The notes below the pieces were generated by a model. The model did no database searches. It was not told the DNA's origin and was given only the letters and a program-made list of their open reading frames with translations. Of a stretch of 64,000 nucleotides of DNA, positions 16,763 through 28,359 are shown piece by piece. Both the position numbers and the translations under genes were made by a program. Each line of letters starts with the position of its first letter. Positions within the stretch are counted from its first letter, which is position 1. Source of the DNA: Lysobacterales bacterium (GTDB taxonomy: Bacteria; Pseudomonadota; Gammaproteobacteria; Xanthomonadales; Rhodanobacteraceae); NCBI GenBank assembly GCA_014338185.1, contig QUBV01000004.1, forward strand, positions 28,065 to 92,064, in the 5' to 3' direction.

Positions 16763-18289
16763 TCAATCGGGCAGTTCGCGCCGCAGCGCGAGTGCGGCGT
16801 CCCAGTGGTCCATGAGGCAGTCGACCACGTCCGGGGCGAACTTCTTGCCGCGTTGTTCAAGCATGTAGCCGCGGATCCGCGCGGGTTCCCATGCCTGCTT
16901 GTAACAGCGCTCGCTGCCCAGCGCATCGAACACGTCGGCCACCATGGTGATGCGACCGCCCAGCGGGATGGCCGGGCCGACCAGTCCGTGCGGATAGCCG
17001 CTGCCGTCCCAGTTCTCGTGGTGCGAGGCCGCGATCTCGGCGGCCAGCTGCAGCACCGGCTGGCGCGATTGCCCGAGCAGCTGGGCCCCCAGCGCCGCGT
17101 GCGTGCGCATGATCGCGGCTTCCTCGCTGGTGTGCGCGCCACGCTTGTTGAGGATCGTGTCGGGAATGCCGATCTTGCCGATGTCGTGCAGGGGTGCGGC
17201 GTGGCGCAGCAGCTCGCAGTACTTGTGCGGCAGGCCGAGCGCGCGACCGAACAGCTGGGCGAGGCAGCCCACGCGGTGCACGTGGCGCGCGGTTTCCTGT
17301 GAGCGCGTTTCGGCCGCGCCCGCGAGCAGGTACACCATCTCCTGCTGTGAGGTCAGCAGTTCCTCGTGCAGGTGCAGGTTGTCGAACGCGATCGACACGT
17401 TGGTACAGAACAGCTCGATGAGCTTGAAGTCCAGTGCCGACAGGTTCCATGCCTCGCCCACGAACAGCAGGCTCTCGGCCTGCTGGCTGTCGGTGAAGTG
17501 CAGCACATAGTGGTCGCGGTCGAAGTGGTGGCTCTTGTCGCGGTAGGCGTCGCGCATCGCGTTCACGATCGCGGGTGGCAGCGCGGTGGCGGCATCGTCA
17601 TGCTGCAGGCGACGGTAGTCGCCACTGGTCGCGGCGATGTGGAAATGCTCGCCGCTGGTGCCGTCGCGGTCGACGGTGCAGTACAGCGCGCCGCGCTCCA
17701 GCCCGACCAGCGCGGTCAACTGCTCGAGCACGGCGTTGGCGAACTCGCGCGTGTCGTGCTGGGCGAAAATGCGCGCCGAACTGCGGATGACATTCTCGAG
17801 GCCGACCTTGTGCGCCTCGATCGCGCGCATGTCGCGATACGCACGCAGCGCCGCGTACAGCGTGGTGGTGAGGCGCGAGGCGGTGAGCTCGGTCTTGTCC
17901 TTGTAGTCGTTGATGTCGTAGGTGGCGACGACTTCCTGCTCGGGCGCCTGGCCGGCCTGGCCGGTGCGCAACACGATGCGCACGAAGGCGTTGCCGAGTT
18001 CCTCGCGGATCGTGCGCACGAGGGTGAGTCCGGCCTGCTCGGATTCCATCACCACATCGAGCAGCACCACCGCGATGTCGGGGTGGTCCACGAGCAGTTG
18101 GCGTGCCTGCGCCGCGCTGTACGCACTGAGGAACTCGAGCGGGCGGTCGGCGAAGCGGAAGTTCCCGAGCACCAGGCGCGTGACGTCGTGCACCTCGGGC
18201 TCATCGTCGGCGATGAGCACCTTCCAGGTCGCGGCTGCCTCGCGCATCGCGAGCGGACTCAATGGCGGACCTTGCGGCTCCTTGCCCAC
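16763..18289 (-). CDS. Response regulator with DUF3369 and HD-GYP c-di-GMP phosphodiesterase domains
   Basis: About 508 residues. A receiver domain comes first (WKVLIADDEPEVH, phospho-acceptor Asp in VVLLDVVME, DYKDKTELTA with the conserved Lys). A DUF3369/GAF-like region follows (about 160-320), then the HD-GYP domain: ETARHVHRVG, HAAPLHDIGKIGIPD with the HD pair, and HHENWDGSGYPHG with the GYP motif. All metal ligands seem intact, so it should hydrolyse cyclic di-GMP. I chose GTG 18289 because AGGGGG stands five bases before it; ATG 18247 is a possible alternative. It converges with the propeller kinase, suggesting a sensor to c-di-GMP circuit, which is inferred from position. Confidence 0.88.
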   Translation of the reverse strand: MGKEPQGPPLSPLAMREAAATWKVLIADDEPEVHDVTRLVLGNFRFADRPLEFLSAYSAAQARQLLVDHPDIAVVLLDVVMESEQAGLTLVRTIREELGNAFVRIVLRTGQAGQAPEQEVVATYDINDYKDKTELTASRLTTTLYAALRAYRDMRAIEAHKVGLENVIRSSARIFAQHDTREFANAVLEQLTALVGLERGALYCTVDRDGTSGEHFHIAATSGDYRRLQHDDAATALPPAIVNAMRDAYRDKSHHFDRDHYVLHFTDSQQAESLLFVGEAWNLSALDFKLIELFCTNVSIAFDNLHLHEELLTSQQEMVYLLAGAAETRSQETARHVHRVGCLAQLFGRALGLPHKYCELLRHAAPLHDIGKIGIPDTILNKRGAHTSEEAAIMRTHAALGAQLLGQSRQPVLQLAAEIAASHHENWDGSGYPHGLVGPAIPLGGRITMVADVFDALGSERCYKQAWEPARIRGYMLEQRGKKFAPDVVDCLMDHWDAALALRRELPD

Positions 18290-18640
18290 ACCGACCCCCT
18301 CGTTGGTGGACGGGAGCCAGTGTACTCCGCCTGCGCCGGCGGATGACCCGCGCGGCGGCCGCGTGACGCGGGTCCGGGGCGGCTGGGGCGGCCGGAACCG
18401 GTGGGCGGATCGCACCCGCCGGCGCCTCCCGGCGGCCCCGACCCGGCACCGCGCGCCGCTGCCGAAACCCGCGTCGTGGCGCGGTTTCGGGGGCATGCCG
18501 CGAGCGCGTGCGAACCGCACCTCGGGAGGGTGTGGGGGTGGTTGCGGGGCGACCGCGCGTGGCGGCGGGTGCCGCCGCGGCCACCGTCAACATGTGCAAC
18601 ATCGCGACGCTGCGCAGCGACACCGCCGCCGCGGCGCGCC
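18290..18640. other. Intergenic gap without a convincing gene
   Basis: 351 nt between the start of the HD-GYP regulator and the stop of isovaleryl-CoA dehydrogenase, both on the minus strand. It is extremely GC-rich. I see one short hairpin (GGCGGC at 18561-18566 with GCCGCC at 18571-18576) that lacks a T-tract. Open frames here have poor composition for this genome. It presumably holds the HD-GYP promoter, but I cannot place one. Confidence 0.4.
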
Positions 18641-19798
18641 TCAGGACTTGCCGTGGAACAGCTCGCGCCCGATCAGCATGCGGCGGATTTCGTTGGTGCC
18701 GGCGCCGATCTCGTAGAGCTTGGCGTCGCGCAGGATCCTTCCGGTCGGAAACTCGTTGATGTAGCCGTTGCCGCCCAGCGACTGGATCGCTTCCAGCGCC
18801 ACCTGCACCGCACTGCGCGAGGCGTGCAGCAGGCACGAGGCCGGGTCGATGCGCGAACGCGCGCCGGCATCGTAGTTCTGCGCGACGAGATAGGCATACG
18901 CGCGCGAGGATTGCAGCGCGGTGTACATGTCGGCCACCTTGGCCTGCATGATCTCGAAGGTGCCGATGGGTGCGTTGAACTGCTTGCGCTCGCGCACATA
19001 GGGCAGGGTGATGTCGAGCGCCGCCTGCATCAACCCGATCGGGCCACCCGACAGCACCAGGCGCTCGGTGTCGAGCCCGCTCATGAGCACGCGCACGCCC
19101 TCGTTGACCTCGCCGATGCGGTTGTCGTCGGGAATCTCGCAGTTGTCGAACACCAGCTCGCAGGTATTGCTGCCGCGCATGCCGAGCTTGTCGAGCTTCT
19201 GCGCGGTACTGAAGCCGGGCATGCCCTTCTCGACGATGAACGCGGTCATGCAGCGGCTGCCGGCCGGGCGGTGCGCCGTGCGCATGTACACGAGCAGCAC
19301 ATCGGCATCCGGGCCGTTGGTGATCCACATCTTGCTGCCAGTGGCGATCCAGCGATCGCCCTTGCGCTCGGCACGGCAGGCCATCGAGCCGACCACATCC
19401 GAGCCGGCGCCGGGCTCGCTCATGGCCAGCGCGCCGACGAACTCGCCGCTGCACAGCTTGGGCAGGTACTTCTGCTTCTGCGCCGGGCTCGCATTGTGGA
19501 AGATGTTGTTGATGCACAGGTTGGAGTGCGCGCCGTAGGACAGGCCGATCGAGCCCGATGCGCGCGAGATCTCCTCCATCGCGACCAGGTGCGCGAGATA
19601 GCCCAGGTCCGACCCGCCGTATTCGCCGCCGACCGTGATGCCGAGCAGGCCCAGTTCGCCGAACTTGCGCCACAGGTCGGACGGGAAGGCGTTGTCACGG
19701 TCGATCAGGTCCGCGCGCGGCGCGATCTCCTTGTCCGCGAATGCGCGCACGCTCTCGCGCAACAGGTCAAGTTCTTCACCAAGGGGAAATGGACGCAT
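18641..19798 (-). CDS. ivd: Isovaleryl-CoA dehydrogenase
   Basis: A 385-residue acyl-CoA dehydrogenase starting at the ATG of [20 protein letters not shown]. Signature blocks: [20 protein letters not shown] (FAD/substrate region), [17 protein letters not shown], and the C-terminal [17 protein letters not shown]. The catalytic base is at an internal Glu in [20 protein letters not shown]: isovaleryl-CoA dehydrogenases place it there (helix G), unlike the C-terminal Glu of medium-chain enzymes, where here a Gly occupies the position (YEIGAGTNE). It converts isovaleryl-CoA to 3-methylcrotonyl-CoA, the substrate of the mccB product encoded at 9.3-10.9 kb. It is divergent from the M28 aminopeptidase. 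Confidence 0.92.
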   Translation of the reverse strand: MRPFPLGEELDLLRESVRAFADKEIAPRADLIDRDNAFPSDLWRKFGELGLLGITVGGEYGGSDLGYLAHLVAMEEISRASGSIGLSYGAHSNLCINNIFHNASPAQKQKYLPKLCSGEFVGALAMSEPGAGSDVVGSMACRAERKGDRWIATGSKMWITNGPDADVLLVYMRTAHRPAGSRCMTAFIVEKGMPGFSTAQKLDKLGMRGSNTCELVFDNCEIPDDNRIGEVNEGVRVLMSGLDTERLVLSGGPIGLMQAALDITLPYVRERKQFNAPIGTFEIMQAKVADMYTALQSSRAYAYLVAQNYDAGARSRIDPASCLLHASRSAVQVALEAIQSLGGNGYINEFPTGRILRDAKLYEIGAGTNEIRRMLIGRELFHGKS

Positions 19799-19968
19799 GC
19801 TGCGGGCTCGTGGCGGCGGGTGGAGGGTGCGGATGCGCCGCGCGCATCCACGCGCACTGTGCCACAGCGGCGCGGTGCGTTGCACCAACGCCGGCCGCGG
19901 CGTCGCGTATCATGCGCGGCTCGGCCGGCCGCCGCAGGCGGGCCTGCAACGACACAGCGGAGTGGATC

Positions 19969-21858
19969 ATGGCGGGACAATGGGCGGGCCGGCTCGCAGC
20001 GGTCGCAGCGATCACACTGGGCATGGTCGCCGGCGTGCCGGCGGCGCGTGCGCACACCGATGCCGTGGCCGCGGCACCCGTGTACATCGTCACCTCGGCC
20101 GACACCTGGCAGGGGATCCAGGCGATCGCGCAGGCCGCGCAGCAGCGGCGCGGCGCGGGCGGCCAGGCGCTCGTGATCGCCAGGGTCGCGGCCGACCAGC
20201 TCGATGCCGTGGCCGGCTACGTGCACGAGCACGAGCAGCGCTGTGGCGGCTTCTTCGCCTTCGAGTCGCTGGCCGCGGCCGAAGCCTTCGTGGCCAACGA
20301 CCGCAGTGCCGATGCCATCGCCTTGCCGCTGGGTGGTATCTACACCGTCGATAACCACGCCACGGTCGACCCCTGGCTCGACCAGGTGGCCGAGGCGAAC
20401 ATCCACGCCACCATCACCAGCCTGTCGGCGTTCCGCAACCGCTACTACGCCAGCAGCTACGGCCAGCAAGCCGCCGAATGGATCCGCGACAGCTGGCAGG
20501 CGCTGGCCGCCGGACGCAGTGACGTGACGGTCGAGCTGTTCACCGACTGCAGCACCTGCTCGACCCAGCCGTCGGTGATCATGACGCTGCAGGGCCACGA
20601 ACTGGCGGATGACGTGGTGGTGGTGGGCGGGCACCTGGACTCGATCAACCAGTCCGGTGGCGGCAGCCAGCAACTCGCGCCCGGAGCCGACGATGACGCC
20701 TCGGGCATCGCCACCATCACCGAGATCGCGCGCATCGCGCTGGCCAGCGGCTGGCAACCGCGCCGCACCATCAAGTTCATGGGCTACGCCGCCGAAGAGG
20801 TCGGCCTCAACGGGTCCGAGGCCATCGCGGCGAGCTTTGCCGCCGACGGCATCAACGTGGTCGGTGTGCTGCAACTGGACATGACCAACTACAAGGACGG
20901 CACCGCCTACGACATGCAGCGCATCAGCGACCATTCCAACAGCGCGCTCAAGGCCTATTTCGGCGACCTGTTCGCCGCCTACCTCACGCCGCGCGGGCTG
21001 GTGCTGAGCGATCTGGCCTGCGGCTACGGCTGCTCCGACCATGCCTCGTGGACCGCGCAGGGGTTTCCGGCCGGCATGATGTTCGAGGCCGGTCGCCCGC
21101 GCACGCCGGGCAATCCCTGGGACCTGGGCGACTTTCCCTACATCCACACCAGCGGCGACACGCTCGCGAACATGGACAACTCGGCCCAGCACAGCGTCAA
21201 GTTCGCCCAGTTCGGCCTCGCTTTCATCGGTGAGCTGGGCAAGACCCACGAGCCCGAGCTGCCGCCCAACGAGGCGCCGAGCGCGGCTTTCAGCTACACC
21301 CGCAACGGCATGAGCGTGCAGTTCACGGACGCATCCAGCGACAGCGACGGTACGATCGTGGCCCGCTTGTGGGATTTTGGCGACGGCAGCACTTCGACCG
21401 CCAGCAACCCGCTCAAGACCTGGACCGCGGTGGGTACCTGGCCGGTATCGCTCACCGTGACCGACGATGGCGGCCTGCCCAACCTGCACATCGAGTCGGT
21501 GCAGGTGGACAACGGCACGGTGGTGCTCGCCAATGGCGTCGCCCAGGCGGGCCTGCCGGCCTTGCAGGGCGCCGACCAGGACTTCACGCTCGATGTGCCG
21601 GCCGGTGCCAGCGGACTGCAGTTCACGCTCACCGGCGTGGCCGGCGAGGACGCCGACATCGAGGTGAGCTTCGCAGGCCAGGTGCGCTGCAGCGGGCAGG
21701 GCGCGACCGCAAACGAGGCCTGCGCGATCGCCGACCCGCCCGACGCGGGCACCTGGCAGGTGCGCGTGCATGCCTACAGCGCGTTGTCCGCATTCAGCAT
21801 CGTCGGCGCCTTCGCGCCGCAGGACGATACGATCTTCGCCGACGGCTACGAGCTCTGA
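19969..21858 (+). CDS. Secreted M28 family aminopeptidase with PKD and PPC domains and C-terminal IFADGYEL tail
   Basis: 629 residues. The ATG at 19969 has GGAG six bases upstream and begins a Sec signal peptide ending in PAARA. An inhibitory-type N-terminal region precedes the M28 catalytic domain (about 170-400). The di-zinc ligands and catalytic Glu are in VGGHLDSIN, PGADDDASGI, YAAEEVGLNG, LDMTNYKDG and YIHTSGDTL, as in Vibrio/Aeromonas leucyl aminopeptidase. A PKD domain follows (APSAAFSYTRNGMSVQF to WDFGDGSTST), then a pre-peptidase C-terminal (PPC) domain (LDVPAGASGLQFTLTGVAG). The last residues are QDDTIFADGYEL, the tail shared with other exported enzymes here. It should release N-terminal amino acids outside the cell. 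Confidence 0.9.
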   Translation: MAGQWAGRLAAVAAITLGMVAGVPAARAHTDAVAAAPVYIVTSADTWQGIQAIAQAAQQRRGAGGQALVIARVAADQLDAVAGYVHEHEQRCGGFFAFESLAAAEAFVANDRSADAIALPLGGIYTVDNHATVDPWLDQVAEANIHATITSLSAFRNRYYASSYGQQAAEWIRDSWQALAAGRSDVTVELFTDCSTCSTQPSVIMTLQGHELADDVVVVGGHLDSINQSGGGSQQLAPGADDDASGIATITEIARIALASGWQPRRTIKFMGYAAEEVGLNGSEAIAASFAADGINVVGVLQLDMTNYKDGTAYDMQRISDHSNSALKAYFGDLFAAYLTPRGLVLSDLACGYGCSDHASWTAQGFPAGMMFEAGRPRTPGNPWDLGDFPYIHTSGDTLANMDNSAQHSVKFAQFGLAFIGELGKTHEPELPPNEAPSAAFSYTRNGMSVQFTDASSDSDGTIVARLWDFGDGSTSTASNPLKTWTAVGTWPVSLTVTDDGGLPNLHIESVQVDNGTVVLANGVAQAGLPALQGADQDFTLDVPAGASGLQFTLTGVAGEDADIEVSFAGQVRCSGQGATANEACAIADPPDAGTWQVRVHAYSALSAFSIVGAFAPQDDTIFADGYEL

Positions 21859-21971
21859 CGCCGGCATCCGCATGGGTCGGGGCCGCCGCCGGGCGCCAGC
21901 AACGACGGCGGATGGTGGGCGGTGGCCGTGATCCGCGCCGCTGCGTGCCATTCCGGCCGTGTGCCAGCCGG

Positions 21972-23087
21972 TCAGCGGCCGTCGACGCCGTCGCGGAAGA
22001 TGGCGTCGTAGGTCTCCTGCAACGCGCAGTCGTCGCGCCACGCCGCGCGCACGGATGCGTCGATGTCGACGATCGCGGCATGCGCGAGCTGGCCCATGGT
22101 CGGGTACATGCTGGCGCGCTGCTCGATCATCACGATGCCGAAGAAGCCGGCGTCGAAATCGACCCACGGCGCGTAGCCGAACTTGCCGATGCTCGACACC
22201 GCGGCCTGTGCCGGGGGCGGCGGGAACGGTTCGATCCACGCGCCGATGCCATAGGCATGGCGGCCGTCGGCGCCCGGTGGTGAGTAGCCGAGCACGGCGG
22301 TGCCGGTCTGGTCGGTCTTGAAGATGGCCAGCGCCTGCGGCGACAGCAGGCGCCTGCCGTTGCCGACGCCATCGCCCAGCAACATGGCGAGCACCCTGGC
22401 ATAGTCGGGCAGGCTCGCGCGCGCGCCGCCCGCGATGCGGTAGTTCTGGGTCGGGCCCAGTCCCTGCCAGTCGATGCCGGTCGCACCCAGTGGCATGCCC
22501 AGGTCGGCGCTCCAGCCGGCCTGCCAGTCCTGGCCGCTGCGCACCGCCGCGACCTGGCCACCGATCTGCATCGAAATGCCGCCATAGGCGAAGTACGCGC
22601 CCGGTGGCGGGAAGGTCAGGTCCATGTGTTGCGCGATCCAGTCCACCGCTTGGGCGAGGGTGATCGGCAGGCTGAGGATCGCGCTGTCCTCGTCATCGCC
22701 ATAGCCCGCGGTATGCGAGAACATCTGCCGCATCGTCATCGTGCCCTTGATGCCGCCGAACTGGGGCAGGTAGGTCGACAGTGGCGTGTCGAGGTCGAGC
22801 AGTCCCCGATCGGCCAGTTGCAGGATGCGCACGCCGGATAGCAGCTTGCTGGCCGAGGCCAGCGCCACGCGCGTGGTGTCGTCGTAGGCGCTCGTGCCAC
22901 CACCCGCGTGCAGGTACTGCTTGAGCAGCAGGCCGCGCGGGGTGCCAATGGCCAGGCCCGCATCGGTCACGCCCGCGTCCTGCATCAGCGTCTGGGTGCG
23001 GAGGACGGCTGCGCTGAAGTCGCAGCTGTCGGCATGGGCCGCGGCGGCACACAGCGTGGCACACAGGGCGGCAAGGAGGCTGCGCAT
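21972..23087 (-). CDS. Secreted serine hydrolase of the beta-lactamase/transpeptidase-like family
   Basis: 371 residues from the ATG at 23087 with a signal peptide ending AAAAHA. The penicillin-binding-protein-like fold shows the nucleophile motif SASK (S-x-x-K, in VALASASKLLSGVRIL), a YGG triad in the YxN position (FAYGGISMQIGG), and a likely third motif KFGYAPWVD instead of KTG. Class C beta-lactamase or esterase/DD-peptidase relatives have this layout; the substrate is not predictable. The end reads ETYDAIFRDGVDGR, a degenerate form of the IFxDGF tail on other secreted proteins here. It converges on the M28 aminopeptidase and is divergent from sufR. Confidence 0.83.
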   Translation of the reverse strand: MRSLLAALCATLCAAAAHADSCDFSAAVLRTQTLMQDAGVTDAGLAIGTPRGLLLKQYLHAGGGTSAYDDTTRVALASASKLLSGVRILQLADRGLLDLDTPLSTYLPQFGGIKGTMTMRQMFSHTAGYGDDEDSAILSLPITLAQAVDWIAQHMDLTFPPPGAYFAYGGISMQIGGQVAAVRSGQDWQAGWSADLGMPLGATGIDWQGLGPTQNYRIAGGARASLPDYARVLAMLLGDGVGNGRRLLSPQALAIFKTDQTGTAVLGYSPPGADGRHAYGIGAWIEPFPPPPAQAAVSSIGKFGYAPWVDFDAGFFGIVMIEQRASMYPTMGQLAHAAIVDIDASVRAAWRDDCALQETYDAIFRDGVDGR

Positions 23088-23144
23088 GGCGGGTATCCGT
23101 CGCTGGCAAGGACCGGCCTGGATAACGCGGCAGGCGCATTCGCG

Positions 23145-23173
23145 TTGACCGCCGCCAGGGCAAACAGTACAAT
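23145..23173 (+). promoter_or_regulatory. Sigma-70-like promoter of the suf operon
   Basis: TTGACC at 23145-23150 and TACAAT at 23168-23173 are separated by exactly 17 nt, each matching five of six consensus bases. The stretch from the -10 onward (ACAATTTTGGTCCTCTTTTG) is unusually AT-rich for this chromosome. It would start transcription about 30 nt before the sufR ATG (23211), leaving little leader. An Rrf2-type operator overlapping it is expected, but I cannot identify a clear palindrome. Confidence 0.75.
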
Positions 23174-23210
23174 TTTGGTCCTCTTTTGCGGCCGCCAGCG
23201 GTACCGCCCC

Positions 23211-23657
23211 ATGCTCCGCGTCAGCAAGCTCACCGACTACGCCACGGTGGTGATGGCCAGCCTCATCGATGTCGATGACGGCGTGCTCAGCGCGCAGGCG
23301 CTGGCCGAACGCACCCGGCTGGAGCCGACCACGGTGAGCAAGCTGCTCAAGCAACTCGCCCAGGCCGGCCTCGTGGTCGCCACGCGTGGCGCCAGCGGGG
23401 GCTACCGGCTGGCGCGCGCGGCCGCGGCGATCTCGGTGGCCGACATCGTGGTGGCGATGGAGGGCCCGATCGGCATGACCGAGTGCGGTGCGCGCCGTGG
23501 CGGCTGCGACCATGAGCTGCATTGCGGCACGCGCGTGAACTGGCAACGCATCAACCGCGTCATCGTCGAGGCGCTGCAGGGCGTGAGCCTGGCCGACATG
23601 GCGCGGCAGCCGCCGCCGCGGCGCAGCGCCACCGCGCTGCAGGCCGCACGCGCCTGA
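23211..23657 (+). CDS. sufR: Rrf2-family SUF system transcriptional regulator
   Basis: 148 residues starting at ATG 23211 ([18 protein letters not shown]). The Rrf2 winged helix covers about residues 1-80 ([24 protein letters not shown] is the recognition helix region; [13 protein letters not shown] is the wing). Three cysteines, in [16 protein letters not shown], correspond to the cluster ligands of IscR-like proteins, here spaced CX6C and CX5C. It is first in the operon and directly behind the promoter, as in TIGR02944-type SUF regulators of gammaproteobacteria, so it likely auto-represses the operon when holding an Fe-S cluster. This mode of action is from the family; the operator is not identified. 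Confidence 0.88.
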   Translation: MLRVSKLTDYATVVMASLIDVDDGVLSAQALAERTRLEPTTVSKLLKQLAQAGLVVATRGASGGYRLARAAAAISVADIVVAMEGPIGMTECGARRGGCDHELHCGTRVNWQRINRVIVEALQGVSLADMARQPPPRRSATALQAARA

Positions 23658-23680
23658 ACTCCCGACGGAATCCCCGCCCC

Positions 23681-25174
<1,494 letters not shown>

Positions 25175-25238
25175 GCGCGCACGCATCCGCCGCCTCGCCA
25201 CCGCCCACCCGCGTCGCGATCACCACCGGAAACCCGTC

Positions 25239-25999
<761 letters not shown>

Positions 26000-26000
<1 letters not shown>

Positions 26001-27118
26001 TGGCCACGCCCCTGTTCGACGAGCTTGCGCGCGGCGATGCGGTGCAGCGCGCCGAATCCTGGCGCTACAGCCGCAATGCGCTGCGCGCGCTGTCGCAACT
26101 GGATTTCGCCCCTGCCGCCGCCAGCGCCGCGCCCGCCGCGCCGTTGCGCGCGCAGTACGAATGGCCGCAGACGCAGGGGCATCGGCTGGTGTTCGTCAAT
26201 GGCCGGTTCGTGCCCGCACTGTCGGATCCGCCGGGGCCGGGTTGCCGCATCGAGCAGGGCGCCGACGGTTGCACGCTGCAGCTGGTGGCGGCCGGTGCGC
26301 TCGCGCACGTGGTGCACGTGGCCCTGCCCGGCGCGGGCGCAACGCGCTGGCAGGCGCGCCTGCAGCTCGTCGCCAGCGCGCCGGGCACGCGGCTCATCGA
26401 GCAGCACGTGGCGGCCGAGGGCGCCGACGTGCTCGGCGTGTTCGACTTCGATCTCGCGCTGGCCGAGCGCGCCGGGCTCGAACTGGTCTCGCTCGGCGAC
26501 CTGCCCGGCAACGCCTCGCTGCTGCGGCGGACCACGGCCACGCTCGCGCGCGAGGCGCAGCTGCACGCGACCCACGCGGTGTTCGGCGGCCGCCTGCAAC
26601 GGCTCGAGCTGGGCGTGGCGATCGCCGGCGACCGCGCGCGCCTGCGCTCGCGTGGCGTGTTCGTGCTGCGCGGGCGCGAGCATGCCGACCTGCAGCTGGA
26701 CATCGGCCACGCCGCACGTGACAGTAGCTGCGAGGTGCTGTGGCGCGGCGTCGCCGACCAGCGCGCGCGCGGCATCTTCCACGGCGGCATCACGGTCGAG
26801 GCCGGCGCCGACGGCACCGATGCCCAACTCAGCAACAAGAACCTGCTGCTGTCGGCCCTGGCCGAGATCGACACCAAGCCCGCGCTGGTGATCCATGCCG
26901 ACGAGGTCAAGGCCGCGCATGGCGCGACCGTGGGCCAGATCGACGAGCGGGCGCTGTTCTACCTGCGTTCGCGCGGCATCACGCTGGCGGCCGCGCGGCG
27001 CATGCTGGTGGCGGCGTTTTGCGCCGAGGCGCTGGCCGGCATCGACGACGCGGGCGTGCGCGAGCAGCTCGCGCAGCGCGCGGCGGCGCACCTGCCGGCG
27101 CCCGAGGCCGGCGCATGA
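26000..27118 (+). CDS. sufD: Fe-S cluster assembly protein SufD
   Basis: 372 residues, slightly short for SufD (about 420). The N-terminal helical part is followed by the SufB/SufD beta-helix domain with RLIEQHVAAEGADVLGVFDF, then the conserved block QLSNKNLLLSALAEIDTKP, ALVIHADEVKAAHGATVGQ and DERALFYLRSRGI. The conserved His in IHADEVKAAHG is the SufD contribution to the cluster site at the SufB-SufD interface. The gene overlaps sufC upstream and sufS downstream (ATGA at 27115-27118), so the SUF proteins should be produced in fixed ratio. Confidence 0.93.
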
Positions 27119-28359
27119 AGGCATCCGCGGCGAGCGTGGCCGGGTTCGACGTGGCGCGCGTGCGCGCCGACTTTCCGCTGCTCGCGCGGCGCGTGCACGA
27201 CAAGCCGCTGGTGTACTTCGACAGCGCCAACACCGCGCAGAAGCCCGTGGGCGTGATCGAGGCGGTCGACCGCTACTACCGCCAGTTCAACGCCAACGTT
27301 GCGCGCGCGGTGCACCAGCTCGGTGCCGAGGCGACCAGCGCCTACGAGGGCGCACGCGACCGCCTCGCGCGCTTCATCAACGCCGCCTCGCGCGAGGAGG
27401 TCGTGCTGACCAGTGGCACCACCCAGGCGATCAATCTCGTGGCCTGGAGCTGGGCCTTGCCGCAACTGCAACCCGGCGACGAGATCCTCGTGAGCACCAT
27501 GGAGCACCATGCCAACATCGTGCCGTGGCAGCTCGTGTGCGAGCGCAGCGGCGCGCGGCTCAAGGTGGCGCCGATCGATGCGCGCGGCGAACTCGCCCTC
27601 GATGCGTTCGTCGCCGCGCTCACGCCCGGCGTCAAGCTCGCGGCGGTCACGCATGTGTCCAACGTGCTCGGCACCATCAACCCGATCGCCGAACTCGCGC
27701 GCGCGACGCGCCGGCGCGGCATTCCGCTGCTGGTCGACGGCTCGCAGGCCGCGCCGCACCTCGCGGTGGACGTGCGCGCGCTCGGCTGCGATTTCTACGC
27801 GCTGACCGGCCACAAGCTGTTCGGCCCGACCGGCACCGGCGCGCTGTGGGCGCGCGCCGAACTGCTCGAGCGCATGCCGCCGCTGTTCGGTGGCGGCGAG
27901 ATGATCGACGAGGTGCGCTTCGAGGGCACCACCTTCGCAGCGCCGCCGCACCGCTTCGAGGCCGGCACACCCAACATCGCCGGCTTCGTCGGTCTCACCG
28001 CGGCGCTCGACTACCTGGACGGGCTCGGCCATGTCGCGGTGCAGGCGCACGAGGCCGCGCTGCTGGAGCATCTGACGCAGGCCCTGCGCGCGCTGCCGGG
28101 CGTGCGCATCTTTGGTGAAGCCGCGCACAAGGTGCCGGTGGTGTCGTTCCTCGTCGATGGCGCGCACGCGCACGACCTCGCCACGCTGCTCGACCACGAG
28201 GGCATCGCGCTGCGCTCGGGCCACCACTGCGCGCATCCGCTCATGCGTTTCCTCGGCGTGCCAGCGACGCTGCGTGCCTCGCTGGCGTTCTACAACACCC
28301 ACGCCGAGATCGAGCAGTTCGTGGCGGCGCTCACACGCGTACGGCGCCTGCTCGCATGA
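27115..28359 (+). CDS. sufS: Cysteine desulfurase SufS
   Basis: A 414-residue class V aminotransferase-fold enzyme. The PLP-binding Lys is in YALTGHKLFGPTGTGALW. The catalytic Cys is in SGHHCAHPLMRFLG near the C-terminus, the short-loop group II type. Other family blocks are YFDSANTAQKP, LTSGTTQAINLVAWSWA and DGSQAAPHLAVDV. It removes sulfur from cysteine as a Cys persulfide for SufBCD. Group II enzymes normally need SufE or SufU to accept the persulfide; neither is encoded in this operon. The start ATG at 27115 overlaps the sufD stop. Confidence 0.93.
   Translation: MKASAASVAGFDVARVRADFPLLARRVHDKPLVYFDSANTAQKPVGVIEAVDRYYRQFNANVARAVHQLGAEATSAYEGARDRLARFINAASREEVVLTSGTTQAINLVAWSWALPQLQPGDEILVSTMEHHANIVPWQLVCERSGARLKVAPIDARGELALDAFVAALTPGVKLAAVTHVSNVLGTINPIAELARATRRRGIPLLVDGSQAAPHLAVDVRALGCDFYALTGHKLFGPTGTGALWARAELLERMPPLFGGGEMIDEVRFEGTTFAAPPHRFEAGTPNIAGFVGLTAALDYLDGLGHVAVQAHEAALLEHLTQALRALPGVRIFGEAAHKVPVVSFLVDGAHAHDLATLLDHEGIALRSGHHCAHPLMRFLGVPATLRASLAFYNTHAEIEQFVAALTRVRRLLA

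Noticed and set aside
18556..18580. GGCGGC-GGGT-GCCGCC hairpin downstream of ivd as a terminator
   Set aside because: Only 6 bp and without a T-tract; such stems are frequent by chance at this GC content.
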